A stretch of DNA of 64,000 nt, taken from Phycisphaerales bacterium (GTDB lineage Bacteria; Planctomycetota; Phycisphaerae; UBA1845; Fen-1342). Below, piece after piece: positions 7,270 to 15,366 of this stretch. A model generated the notes under the pieces. That model had not been told where the DNA came from and did not search any database. It worked only from the letters and a program-made list of their open reading frames with translations. Each line of letters starts with the position of its first letter. Within the stretch, counting starts at the first letter, position 1. The position numbers and the translations under genes are program-made. The stretch is taken from positions 13,929 to 77,928 of the forward strand of contig JALHJL010000028.1 of NCBI GenBank assembly GCA_022839625.1, written 5' to 3'.

Positions 7270-8868
7270 ATGTCCGCGCACACGCTCATTGCTGTGCCGA
7301 TCGTCACCGCCGACCCCCCGTTGGACGTGCAGGTCTGCGAAGCACGCGCCGCGGGGGCCGACCTCGTGGAACTCCGCGTTGACCGCATCGCGAACGTGCC
7401 GGCGGTGCTGGCCTGGCTGGCCCAGCCGCGGATTCTGCCCGCCATCGTCACGGTGCGCTCCGCAACGGAAGGCGGTGCCTGGACCGGCGACGAGTCCGGG
7501 CGCGTGGCGTTGCTCGCGCAGCTCGCCGAGCTCGGCCCGGAATTCATCGACATCGAACACGCCACGTGGCAGCGCTCAGCCGCGTTGCGCCAGACAATCG
7601 GCGAACGGCGCCAGGAAGCCGGACCCGCGGCGCAGACCCGACTCATTCTCTCCTGCCACTCCGCAACGGTCGGGTGGGATGACTCGACGCCGCTCCCCGA
7701 CGCCGGTGCCACGCCGCCCGATCTGGGTTCGGTTCTTGACGCACTCGCGGCGACGCCCGCGGACGTGCTCAAGCTCGCGATTCACGCCCGCGACGCAACG
7801 GACGCCTGCCGGGTGCTGGAACAACTGGCCAGACGGGCCCCCCAGCGGCCCCTCATCGCCCTGGCGATGGGCGAAGCCGGGCTGGCCACCCGCATCCTGG
7901 CCCGGAAGTTCGGTGCGCTGCTTACGTTCGCCAGCTTGCGCGCGGAATCCCGATCCGCACCCGGCCAGCCAACCGTCGCAGAACTGCGGGGACTCTATCG
8001 GTGGGACCACCTCGGGCCGCGGACGCGTGTCTACGGCGTGGTGGGGTGGCCCGTCACTCATTCGCTGAGCCCCGCCGTTCACAATGCCGCCTTCGCTGCG
8101 ACGGAGATCGACGCGGTGCACGTGCCATTTCCGGTGCAGCCCGGTCGGTCCGGCTTCGCGGCGTTCATGGAGCGGGCCGCTGGAAATCGCGAGCTGGCCA
8201 TTGCCGGGCTCAGCGTCACGCTGCCGCACAAGGAGAATGCGTTGCACTGGCTGGACGCGCAGGGCTTCTCGGTCAGCCCGTTGGCGGGCCGCTGTGGCGC
8301 AGTCAATACGCTGGTTCAACAGGCGGACGGTACGTGGACGGGAGAGAACACCGACGGCGCAGCAGTGGTGACGGCCTTGGAGACCGTAGCCCGCTGCCGG
8401 GCAGGTGGGCTGCGCGGAGCATGCGTTGACATCCTCGGGGCGGGGGGCGCAGCGCGTGCACTTATCGCGGCGCTGAGCGCGCAGGGCTGCCGGGTCACCG
8501 TGTACAACCGGTCCGACGAGCGCGCGCGCCGCGTGGCGCAGGAGCTGCGCTGCCGGTGGCTGCCGTGGGAGGCTCGGGCGCGATACGCGGGCGACATCCT
8601 GGTCAACTGCACGCCTGTAGGGATGTGGCCCTTGGTCGAAGAAAGCCCGATGCCCGACGACGCGCTGCGCGAGCGGACGGTGGTCTTGGACACCGTGTAT
8701 CGCCCGGCGCAAACTCGGCTCTTGCGGGCGGCCGAGCAGCGCGGCTGCGCAACGGTCAGCGGACGCGCAATGTTCCTCGCGCAAGCGGCCGCGCAATTTG
8801 AGCTGTGGCACAACCGGGCAGCGCCGATCAGGGCGATGGAGGCGGCGCTCGTCGGCGCGGACGTCTGA
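7270..8868 (+). CDS. aroDE: bifunctional 3-dehydroquinate dehydratase / shikimate dehydrogenase
   Basis: A 532-residue fusion of two consecutive shikimate-pathway enzymes. Residues 1-235 are a type I dehydroquinase, with the catalytic His130 (SCH) and the Schiff-base Lys168 (VLKLA). Residues 252-532 are AroE, with the substrate site SLSP (265-268), catalytic Lys321 (LPHK), an ENTDG motif, and the NADP-binding GAGGAARA. It converts 3-dehydroquinate to shikimate in the cytosol. The domain order is the same as in plant DHD-SDH. The ATG at 7270 lies 67 bases after the response regulator and gives a normal AroD N-terminus. Both active sites look complete. Confidence 0.95.
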   Translation: MSAHTLIAVPIVTADPPLDVQVCEARAAGADLVELRVDRIANVPAVLAWLAQPRILPAIVTVRSATEGGAWTGDESGRVALLAQLAELGPEFIDIEHATWQRSAALRQTIGERRQEAGPAAQTRLILSCHSATVGWDDSTPLPDAGATPPDLGSVLDALAATPADVLKLAIHARDATDACRVLEQLARRAPQRPLIALAMGEAGLATRILARKFGALLTFASLRAESRSAPGQPTVAELRGLYRWDHLGPRTRVYGVVGWPVTHSLSPAVHNAAFAATEIDAVHVPFPVQPGRSGFAAFMERAAGNRELAIAGLSVTLPHKENALHWLDAQGFSVSPLAGRCGAVNTLVQQADGTWTGENTDGAAVVTALETVARCRAGGLRGACVDILGAGGAARALIAALSAQGCRVTVYNRSDERARRVAQELRCRWLPWEARARYAGDILVNCTPVGMWPLVEESPMPDDALRERTVVLDTVYRPAQTRLLRAAEQRGCATVSGRAMFLAQAAAQFELWHNRAAPIRAMEAALVGADV

Positions 8869-9294
8869 CGCAATATCGGACACACGCGCGTGGCCGACTG
8901 CCCGTCGCCGCCGGCGGCGGTGCCGCACCAGCGTCGAAACCGCCAAGCGCAAGTTTTTTTGTCCGCAACGGGTTACCGAATCGACGGCACCTGCCCGACT
9001 CGGCGCGCAATACTTGCCTCTTTTTTCCCCCCCTCGTTTGCATCTCGCTGGCACGTTTTGGATGCTTAACGTGTCGCACCGTTCAGGCATCGCCCGGCGG
9101 TGCGGCGAATCGGCCGAGGGGCTTACGCGACGCGGCTTCCAGAGGGCAACGTATTCGGCACGGCTGGGCAAGCGCCCGTGCTGTCCGGAGTGGATTATTT
9201 GATTTGATCGGAGTTGGCAAGGGCCGCAGGGATGCGTGGACAACGAGCGGCGGCGATCAGCCGCGGCAGACGAAGTCAAGCGAAAGGAAAGACC
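8869..9294. other. leader region upstream of flp
   Basis: This 426-base gap has no credible gene. It has two T- and C-rich runs (8954-8960 and about 9021-9034) and an AT-rich patch at 9190-9205 in otherwise GC-rich DNA, where a flp promoter could lie. A GGCGGT/ACCGCC pairing a few bases before the first T-run could weakly terminate aroDE. Confidence 0.5.
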
Positions 9295-9483
9295 ATGAAA
9301 GCGTTGGTTCAGCGAGTTAAGAGCTTTTTTGTGAGCGAAGACGGGCCGACCGCGACCGAGTACGCGGTCATGCTGGCGTTGATCATCGTGGCCTGCATCG
9401 CGGCCATTACGGCCCTCGGCACCGCTCTGAGAGGCACGTTCGAGAACCTGTCTGGCAACTTGCCGGACGGCAACCCGTCGTAA
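9295..9483 (+). CDS. flp: Flp-type pilin
   Basis: A 62-residue type IVb prepilin, the structural subunit of the Tad pilus. A basic leader of about 16 residues ends at Gly, followed by the conserved E-Y pair (TATEY) and a hydrophobic helix (AVMLALIIVACIAAITAL) that mediates assembly. The short C-terminus is typical. The ATG at 9295 is preceded by GAAAGGAAAG. It is the first gene of the locus and is separated from the next by a 217-base gap containing a strong hairpin. Confidence 0.95.
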   Translation: MKALVQRVKSFFVSEDGPTATEYAVMLALIIVACIAAITALGTALRGTFENLSGNLPDGNPS

Positions 9484-9520
9484 TCGGTGGCGGCGGCGCA
9501 GCCGCCCTGGCACAAGGCTA

Positions 9521-9559
9521 CCGGGCGGCGGCACCGCAACGCGGTGTCCGCCGCCCCGG
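9521..9559 (+). terminator. GC-rich stem-loop downstream of flp
   Basis: CCGGGCGGCGG-CACCGC, loop AAC, GCGGTG-T-CCGCCGCCCCGG: about 17 base pairs with a one-base bulge. The T-content after it is low (GTGTTTCTC), so it may be a partial terminator or an mRNA 3' stabiliser that lets flp outrun the downstream genes. Confidence 0.5.
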
Positions 9560-9700
9560 TGTTTCTCGCCTGCCTCGTTGGAACGTCCGATGTTAATAAC
9601 GACCGCAGTTCGCCGTGACGGATCGCGGCGCGCCGCCGGGCGTCACGCGGCGACCACGGCCCCGGCCGGGCGGGGTCGGTGCGCATAGCGCGGAACGAAC

Positions 9701-10291
9701 ATGGAATTCTTCGCAAGTCATTATTGGATCATCACTTTCGCGATCCTCATCCCAGGGATTCTGTACGCGTCCTGGATTGACTTCGCACAGCGCCGTGTGC
9801 CGAATTGGCTCAACGCAGCCTTGGCCGCGCTGGGGCTTGCGGCGCAGACGCTGGCATTCGGCTGGTATACCTCGGGAGCAGAGGGAGCCTCCGGCGGACT
9901 GGCCTGGGGACTGCTCGGCCTGTTGGTCGGTTTCGGCGTTCTTATCGTACCTTGGGCCATGCACGGCATGGGGGCGGGCGACGTCAAGCTGATGGCCGCA
10001 ATCGGCTGTTGGCTGGGCCCATGGTTGACGCTGTTGAGCTTCGCGGCGGGGGCCATCGTCGGCGGGTTGGTCGCGATCGTGATGATCTACACGACCGGCC
10101 GTACCATCCACGCCATCACGAACCTGCAAATCATCTGGACGAAGATGCGCCGCCTGGACACCGCGTTCGGGGAGTTCGGCGGGGCCAAGACGTTTGGGAG
10201 CACGAGCCAGCTTCTGCCGTACGGCGTGCCGCTCACGATCGGCACGCTCGGGGTCCTGTTGACCTGCTACTTCGGAGGTTGGCTGACGTGA
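9701..10291 (+). CDS. cpaA: prepilin peptidase CpaA/TadV
   Basis: A 196-residue polytopic membrane aspartic protease (A24 family) that removes the leader of Flp and pseudopilins. The two catalytic aspartates are seen: D27 in WIDFAQRRVPNW and D94 in GMGAGDVKL. About five or six membrane helices are present and, as in other TadV proteins, the N-methylation domain of PilD is absent. The stop overlaps the GTG start of tadE, indicating translational coupling. Confidence 0.93.
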   Translation: MEFFASHYWIITFAILIPGILYASWIDFAQRRVPNWLNAALAALGLAAQTLAFGWYTSGAEGASGGLAWGLLGLLVGFGVLIVPWAMHGMGAGDVKLMAAIGCWLGPWLTLLSFAAGAIVGGLVAIVMIYTTGRTIHAITNLQIIWTKMRRLDTAFGEFGGAKTFGSTSQLLPYGVPLTIGTLGVLLTCYFGGWLT

Positions 10292-10689
10292 GAAGCAAGC
10301 TGGGACGAAAGCGTGGACGGGCGGCGGCCGCGGTGGAGCTCGCCGTGGTGACGCCGGTGCTCCTGACGATGTTGTTTGGGATCATCGAGTTCGGCTGGAT
10401 CTTCACCGTACGGCAGGCGTTGGTAACAGCGGCCAGGGAGGGAGCGCGGACGGCGGTATTGCCGGGGTCGACGGTCGCTGACGTGGAAGGTCGCATCGCT
10501 GACTACACGCAGCCTCTGGGTCTCACGGGCTGCACGCAGGACATCAGTTGCGACGAAGACGGCTATCCCGACGGCACGGTCACGGTCTCGATTCCCTACG
10601 CGAACGTGACGCTGGTCGGCGATTACTTCGGCTGCGTCGTGGGCGACCTGACCGCGACGTGCTCGATGCGGAAAGAGTCGGTGGATTGA
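10288..10689 (+). CDS. tadE: TadE-like pseudopilin
   Basis: A 133-residue protein with the TadE signature at its N-terminus (AAAAVELAVVTPVLLTMLFG followed by IIEFGW), a single membrane helix and a small extracytoplasmic domain with four Cys that may form disulfides. TadE is a minor pilin-like protein needed for Tad pilus biogenesis. The GTG start overlaps the cpaA stop. Confidence 0.92.
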   Translation: MRSKLGRKRGRAAAAVELAVVTPVLLTMLFGIIEFGWIFTVRQALVTAAREGARTAVLPGSTVADVEGRIADYTQPLGLTGCTQDISCDEDGYPDGTVTVSIPYANVTLVGDYFGCVVGDLTATCSMRKESVD

Positions 10690-10698
10690 GGATTGACG

Positions 10699-11766
10699 AT
10701 GAATGCAAAGGCCCTGATCCCGCTGCTCGCCGGGTTGGGTATTGGCGGCCTGGCGTTGGTGTTGGGCATCAACACCCTGAAGAATGCGCGCGCCGGGCAA
10801 CGGATGACCGCCAAGGTGAAGATTTGGGCGGCCAAGGAGGACGTTCCGCGCGGTGCAGCGCTCCGGGAGGAGATGCTCGCCGAGGTCGCCTGGGCCGCGG
10901 ACATGGTCCCCCCCGGCGCCTTCAAGAAGAAAGAAGACTTGGTCGGGCGGGTGCCGCGGCTGGTAGCCCCGGCGGGCCTGCCGATTCTCGAGTCCATGCT
11001 CTCGCCGCCGGGCACCACGCCCGGCATCTTCGTCAAGCCGGGGTATCGCGCCGTAGCGGTGAAGATCGACGCCGGCTCGGGCGTGGACTACCACCTCGAG
11101 CCCGGCTCGTTCGTTGACGTGGTCGGCTCGTTCAAGGTCAAGCGGGACGGCCGCACCGAGACGATCGCGCGAACGATCATTGAGAATGCGGAGGTTGCAG
11201 CCGTGGGGCCGCGGGTCAGTCCGGCCACAGGCGCCGACGGCGACAAGCGGGAAAAGGAACGCGGCCAGGCCATCCGGGCCGTTACGCTATTCGTGAAGCC
11301 CGAGCAGGTGCCCAAGCTCCTGCTCACGGAACAGGAGGGGCGGATCAAGCTCAGCATGCGCGGCCTGCTGGACGACTCGTCCCTCGCGAACGCGCCCTGG
11401 GCCACCGACAGCGAGCTGACCGGAGAAGTTCCCGTCGCAGCGGCGGACGAGACGGACCCCGCCGACGCCGAGCAGACCTCGCCGCTCGATTGGGTGCGCG
11501 GTCTCTTTGGCGGCCGCCCCGCGGCGCCGCAACCCACGCTCGCGCTGGCTGCCGCGGCACCGCCGCCACCGCCGCCGGTCGAGCACTGGGTCCTCCGCAT
11601 CTTCAAGGCTGGCAAAGAGGAAGTGGTGCAGTTCAAGAGCGCCGACTCCTGGGAACGGGTCGACGCGTCCAGCTCACCGCCGGTGATGAAGCTGCCGCCT
11701 CTGACCGCCGAGCCGGACAACGAAGCGCACAACCACGAACCGGAGCCCGAGGAGCGTTCCGAATGA
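10699..11766 (+). CDS. cpaB: Flp pilus assembly protein CpaB/RcpC
   Basis: A 355-residue periplasmic protein with an N-terminal membrane anchor (about 5-24), an SAF-like beta-clip domain (about 38-100, with AKEDVPRGAALREEML) and the RcpC domain (about 115-215). It acts with the secretin at the outer membrane. The C-terminal ~140 residues are a Pro/Ala-rich extension with an extra small domain, longer than in many homologues. An ATG at 10699 was taken over the TTG two codons earlier. The stop overlaps the secretin start (ATGA). Confidence 0.92.
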   Translation: MNAKALIPLLAGLGIGGLALVLGINTLKNARAGQRMTAKVKIWAAKEDVPRGAALREEMLAEVAWAADMVPPGAFKKKEDLVGRVPRLVAPAGLPILESMLSPPGTTPGIFVKPGYRAVAVKIDAGSGVDYHLEPGSFVDVVGSFKVKRDGRTETIARTIIENAEVAAVGPRVSPATGADGDKREKERGQAIRAVTLFVKPEQVPKLLLTEQEGRIKLSMRGLLDDSSLANAPWATDSELTGEVPVAAADETDPADAEQTSPLDWVRGLFGGRPAAPQPTLALAAAAPPPPPPVEHWVLRIFKAGKEEVVQFKSADSWERVDASSSPPVMKLPPLTAEPDNEAHNHEPEPEERSE

Positions 11767-13382
11767 GCCCACACCTCGACAAACTCGCCAGGCACACAGG
11801 CCGGGCGCCGCGGCTCGCGGCCCGGTCGGCCGACCACGGCCGGCTGCGGCGCGGGGCGGCACACGGCCTGTGCGCCGTGCTGCTGCTCGCGGCGAACACG
11901 CCGGGCAGCGCCCAGGACATTACAACGCAGGCTTCGACGCCGGGACCGGACGTCCGCATCTCCGTGCGCCCGGCACCGACGCAGTCGCAGACGATCATGG
12001 TGCCGGCCAACCGCGGCGTCCTCGTGGACTTCAGCGTCCCGATCCGGGAGGTCCGCGTGGCCAACCCCGGGATCGCCGACGTGGCCGCCACGGCACCACA
12101 CCAGATCCTCGTGACGGGCAAGTCCTTCGGGACTACGCAGCTCGTGGTGCTGGTCGACGGCGGACAGCAGCAGACCTTCACCATCGCGGTCGACGTCGAC
12201 TTCGAGCGGCTGGAGGCCAGCATCCGCACGCTGGTGCCGCGCGCCCAGGTCAAGGCCTCGGCCCTGATGGACGCAATCGTCCTGACCGGCACCGTGCCCG
12301 ACGCCGAATCGGCGGAGCGCATCGTACAGATTGCCAACATCTACTCGCCGCAGGTCATCAACCACATGCGCGTGGCCGGTGTGTACCAGGTGCTGCTGCG
12401 CTGCACCGTCGCGGAAGTGAACCGCGCCGCCACGCGGGCCCTGGGCTTCAACGGCTGGATGGCCGGCGACAACTTCAAGGACGTCTTCGCGATCAACAAC
12501 GTCGGCGGCATCAACCCGGTGGACATCAGCGCGGCGGCCGGCTACTCGGTCAGCACGCCGATCCCGTTCGGGACGGTCAACATGGGGGTCAGTCCGGCGT
12601 CGACGCTGGCCCTCGGGTTCCCGCGGCTTCAGATGCAGGTCTTCATCCAGGCGCTGCGCGAGAACGGTCTGCTGCAAGTGCTGGCCGAGCCGAACCTGGT
12701 GACGGTCAGCGGCCAGGAAGCGGACTTCCTGGCGGGCGGCGAGTTTCCCATTCCCGTGCCGCAGAGCGGGACGAGCAACGCGATCACGGTCGAATTTCGC
12801 GAGTTCGGCGTCCGGTTGCGCTTCACGCCCACGGTGCTCAGTGAAGACACGATCCGTCTGAAAGTGACGCCGGAGGTCAGCGAGCCGGACTTCAGCACGG
12901 CCGTGACGATCGGCGGCTTCGCGGTGCCGGGGCTGACGCAACGGCGTGTGGACACGGTGGTGGAGCTGGGCCCGGGGCAAACGTTCGCGATTGGGGGGCT
13001 GCTCAGCGAGAAGACGCGTGCCGTGGCCAGCAAGGTCCCGGCGCTGGGTGATATCCCCGTGCTCGGGGCGCTCTTCAGTTCGTTGTATTACCAGTCGAAC
13101 GAGAGCGAGTTGGTCGTCCTGGTGACGCCCGAACTCGTCGCACCGCTCAACCCCAGCCAAGTCCAGCATGCGCCTGGCGCTGGGCATATTCCGCCGAACG
13201 ACTGGGAGTTGTTCGGCTTGGGGCAGCTCGAGGGGCAGGGGCAGCCGGGCCGGCGCGCGGTCGACCGCGCGCCGACGCCTGCACCCGACGCGAGCGCCAC
13301 AGCCCTTGACCCGGGCCGGACGGGCCGCACAGCACGCCTGCGCGGGCCGGTCGGACCGGCGAGCGGCGATGAGGGGACATGA
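11763..13382 (+). CDS. cpaC: Tad secretin CpaC/RcpA
   Basis: A 539-residue outer-membrane secretin. After a signal sequence (about residues 35-50) comes the secretin N-terminal domain (VPANRGVLVDFSVPIREVRV), a BON-like segment (about 155-210), and the secretin core with EFGVRLRFTPTVL and a GLLSEKTR.V...P.LGDIPVLGALF motif. The C-terminal ~60 residues form a low-complexity Pro/Gly/Arg tail. It forms the pore through which the Flp pilus exits. It follows cpaB with a 4-base overlap. Confidence 0.94.
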   Translation: MSPHLDKLARHTGRAPRLAARSADHGRLRRGAAHGLCAVLLLAANTPGSAQDITTQASTPGPDVRISVRPAPTQSQTIMVPANRGVLVDFSVPIREVRVANPGIADVAATAPHQILVTGKSFGTTQLVVLVDGGQQQTFTIAVDVDFERLEASIRTLVPRAQVKASALMDAIVLTGTVPDAESAERIVQIANIYSPQVINHMRVAGVYQVLLRCTVAEVNRAATRALGFNGWMAGDNFKDVFAINNVGGINPVDISAAAGYSVSTPIPFGTVNMGVSPASTLALGFPRLQMQVFIQALRENGLLQVLAEPNLVTVSGQEADFLAGGEFPIPVPQSGTSNAITVEFREFGVRLRFTPTVLSEDTIRLKVTPEVSEPDFSTAVTIGGFAVPGLTQRRVDTVVELGPGQTFAIGGLLSEKTRAVASKVPALGDIPVLGALFSSLYYQSNESELVVLVTPELVAPLNPSQVQHAPGAGHIPPNDWELFGLGQLEGQGQPGRRAVDRAPTPAPDASATALDPGRTGRTARLRGPVGPASGDEGT

Positions 13383-13457
13383 GCATGCGGCCGTGCCAGC
13401 ACAGGCGTTTGATTCGGGTTCGCGGAGTAAGGCTTGGGGAGTTTTGGAGGTAGGAAG

Positions 13458-15263
13458 ATGCAAGCAGTGGCTCGTTATCCACGCAGACACCAACGCCGTG
13501 CCGCGGTCGCCGCACAGGTTGCCGTCTGCTCCACGGTGTTCCTGGGTCTGGGGGCGTTAGTTATTGACATCGGGTCCGCGTACACGACGCAAACGGAGTT
13601 GCAGGCGGCGGCGGATGCGGCGGCGCTGGCAGCCGCGGCGGAGCTGGCGGCTTTCCCGGCCAGCAATCCCGTCGAGGCCGCGGTCACGGCCGCGGACGAA
13701 TACGCCAGCCGCAATCACGTGCGCAACTGCCCGCCCGTCGTCCTGGATCAGGACGTGGAATTCGGACGGAGCTCGTTCGATCCAGCGGCCGGCAAGTTCA
13801 CGTTTCAGCCGGGCGGCTCGAATTACGACTCGGTGCGCGTCACGGTGCGCCGGTTCCTGGTCGATGGCGATACGATCCTGGTGAATGCGCCGTTCCTGTT
13901 CGGGCCGGCGTTCGGCAAGACGGGCACGCATCTCGAGGCCCGGGCCGCAGCGGTCCTGATTCCCCGCGACATCGCCGTCGTCATTGACCTGTCGGGCTCG
14001 ATGAACGACGACAGCGAGTTGCGCCATTACAAGGCTTACCAGGGCGAACAAGGCGACTGGCGGGACGGCGTGCAGATCAACCTGCGCGACATCTGGTGTG
14101 CCCTGAACGGCCCCGGGCCGTCGTATCCGTATGTCCCGGGCGCCGAAGATGAGACCGAGTACGCCGCCGACACGGGGCCGACCATCGGCGCGATGTGCAC
14201 CTGGGGCGCGCCGGTCGTGCCCGAGACCTACGACCCCACGACCGACCCGGGTCTGTGGTACAGCAAGAAGGGCGTGAACTGCACCGATCCGGCGGTCCAG
14301 GCCAGCCTGGCCGCCCGCGGCTACAGCGCGGACGAGATCGCGTGCATCATGAGCGCGGCCCAGGACGGCAATTACACCAACCAGTGGCGCAATCGCACGG
14401 CAGTCATGCTCGGGCTGGCAACCTGGAGAAGCGGCCGGCCGGGCGGTACGCCGGGCGGCGACGGCGATGCCCGAGTGGAAGACAGCGTGTCGGGCGAGTT
14501 CAGTTGGGCCGGCTACCCGTCGTACCGAAAGTCGTGGACCTGGGCCGACTACATCAGCTACGTGTCCGCCAGCAACTGGATGACCAACGCCGTCCCAGAG
14601 CTGCGCTATCGCTACGGCCTCAAGACTTTCACCAACTTCCTGCTTGAAAACCGGCCGCGATACAGCCAGACGGACATCCTCTGGCAAACGCCCGAGCAGC
14701 CGCTCCAGGCCGTCAAGGACGCGTTACAGGCTATGACGGACGTGATCATCGCTCTGGAGAGCCTGGATCGGATGTCGCTTGAGGTCTTCGCCACCACGGC
14801 CCGCCACGAAGTGGACTTGACGGAGGAACTTCAGGCGGTGTCGAACCGGCTGTACCAGATGCAGGCCGGGTACTACGACACGACGACCAACATGGGCGCC
14901 GGCCTGCTCATGGCCATGAACGAGCTTTCTTCGGAACGGGCCCGCAGCGCCGCGGCCAAGATCGTGGTCCTGATGTCGGACGGCAAGCCGAACGTCAACG
15001 CCTACGGCAACAGCGTTCCGGAAGGCGACCCGGCAACTTGCGAGTGGATCATGGGCCTCGCGCAGCAGGCCGCGTCCCAGAACGTCCGGATCTACACCGT
15101 CAGCGTCGGGTGCGATTCCGATCCGGGGCTGATGACGGAAATCGCAACCATCGGCGGCGGCCAGCACTTCCACGCCGAGGGCACCCCGGAGGAATACTCG
15201 GACCAGTTGGATCTGATTTTCCGGGCCCTGGGCGGAAAGCGCCCGGTGGCTCTGATTGAGTGA
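13458..15263 (+). CDS. tadG: TadG-like protein with von Willebrand factor A domain
   Basis: A 601-residue membrane-anchored protein. The N-terminus (about 12-60) is the TadG/pilus-assembly helix followed by TQTELQAAADAAALAAA, the usual TadG_N pattern. A vWA domain begins at the MIDAS-like DLSGSMNDDS (about residue 178), contains a ~250-residue insertion, and resumes with TNMGAGLLMAMNEL and VVLMSDGKPN near the C-terminus. It is thought to sit at the envelope and aid pilus stability or adhesion. The ATG at 13458 follows a strong GGAGG. Confidence 0.9.
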   Translation: MQAVARYPRRHQRRAAVAAQVAVCSTVFLGLGALVIDIGSAYTTQTELQAAADAAALAAAAELAAFPASNPVEAAVTAADEYASRNHVRNCPPVVLDQDVEFGRSSFDPAAGKFTFQPGGSNYDSVRVTVRRFLVDGDTILVNAPFLFGPAFGKTGTHLEARAAAVLIPRDIAVVIDLSGSMNDDSELRHYKAYQGEQGDWRDGVQINLRDIWCALNGPGPSYPYVPGAEDETEYAADTGPTIGAMCTWGAPVVPETYDPTTDPGLWYSKKGVNCTDPAVQASLAARGYSADEIACIMSAAQDGNYTNQWRNRTAVMLGLATWRSGRPGGTPGGDGDARVEDSVSGEFSWAGYPSYRKSWTWADYISYVSASNWMTNAVPELRYRYGLKTFTNFLLENRPRYSQTDILWQTPEQPLQAVKDALQAMTDVIIALESLDRMSLEVFATTARHEVDLTEELQAVSNRLYQMQAGYYDTTTNMGAGLLMAMNELSSERARSAAAKIVVLMSDGKPNVNAYGNSVPEGDPATCEWIMGLAQQAASQNVRIYTVSVGCDSDPGLMTEIATIGGGQHFHAEGTPEEYSDQLDLIFRALGGKRPVALIE

Positions 15264-15274
15264 GAATGTGAGCA

Positions 15275-15363
15275 CGTGGGAACGTGGGAACGTGGGAACG
15301 CTCAAACAGGCGAACGGAGGGCACCGCTCCGTTCCCACGTTCCCACGCTGACACGTTCCCACG
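15275..15363. repeat. tandem CGTGGGAA units facing their inverted copies
   Basis: Three direct 8-base units CGTGGGAA (15275-15298) face three TTCCCACG units (15332-15347 and 15356-15363). The RNA could fold into a long stem with a loop of about 33 bases. It fills the gap between the tadG-like gene and cpaE in the Tad locus. Confidence 0.8.
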
Positions 15364-15366
15364 GCA

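Noticed and set aside
9035..9060. Sigma-54 promoter upstream of flp
   Set aside because: TGGCACG is followed by a TGCTT, but the GG and GC pairs are 12 bases apart instead of the required 10.
7576..9534. 652-codon minus-strand frame
   Set aside because: Antisense to aroDE and flp, both clearly identified; composition is non-natural.
11088..13493. 801-codon minus-strand frame across the Tad genes
   Set aside because: It is antisense to cpaB and cpaC, which match their families end to end; its Arg/Asp/His-rich translation is typical of a shadow in GC-rich DNA.
15275..15363. CRISPR array
   Set aside because: The repeated unit is only 8 bases with no spacers and faces inverted copies.
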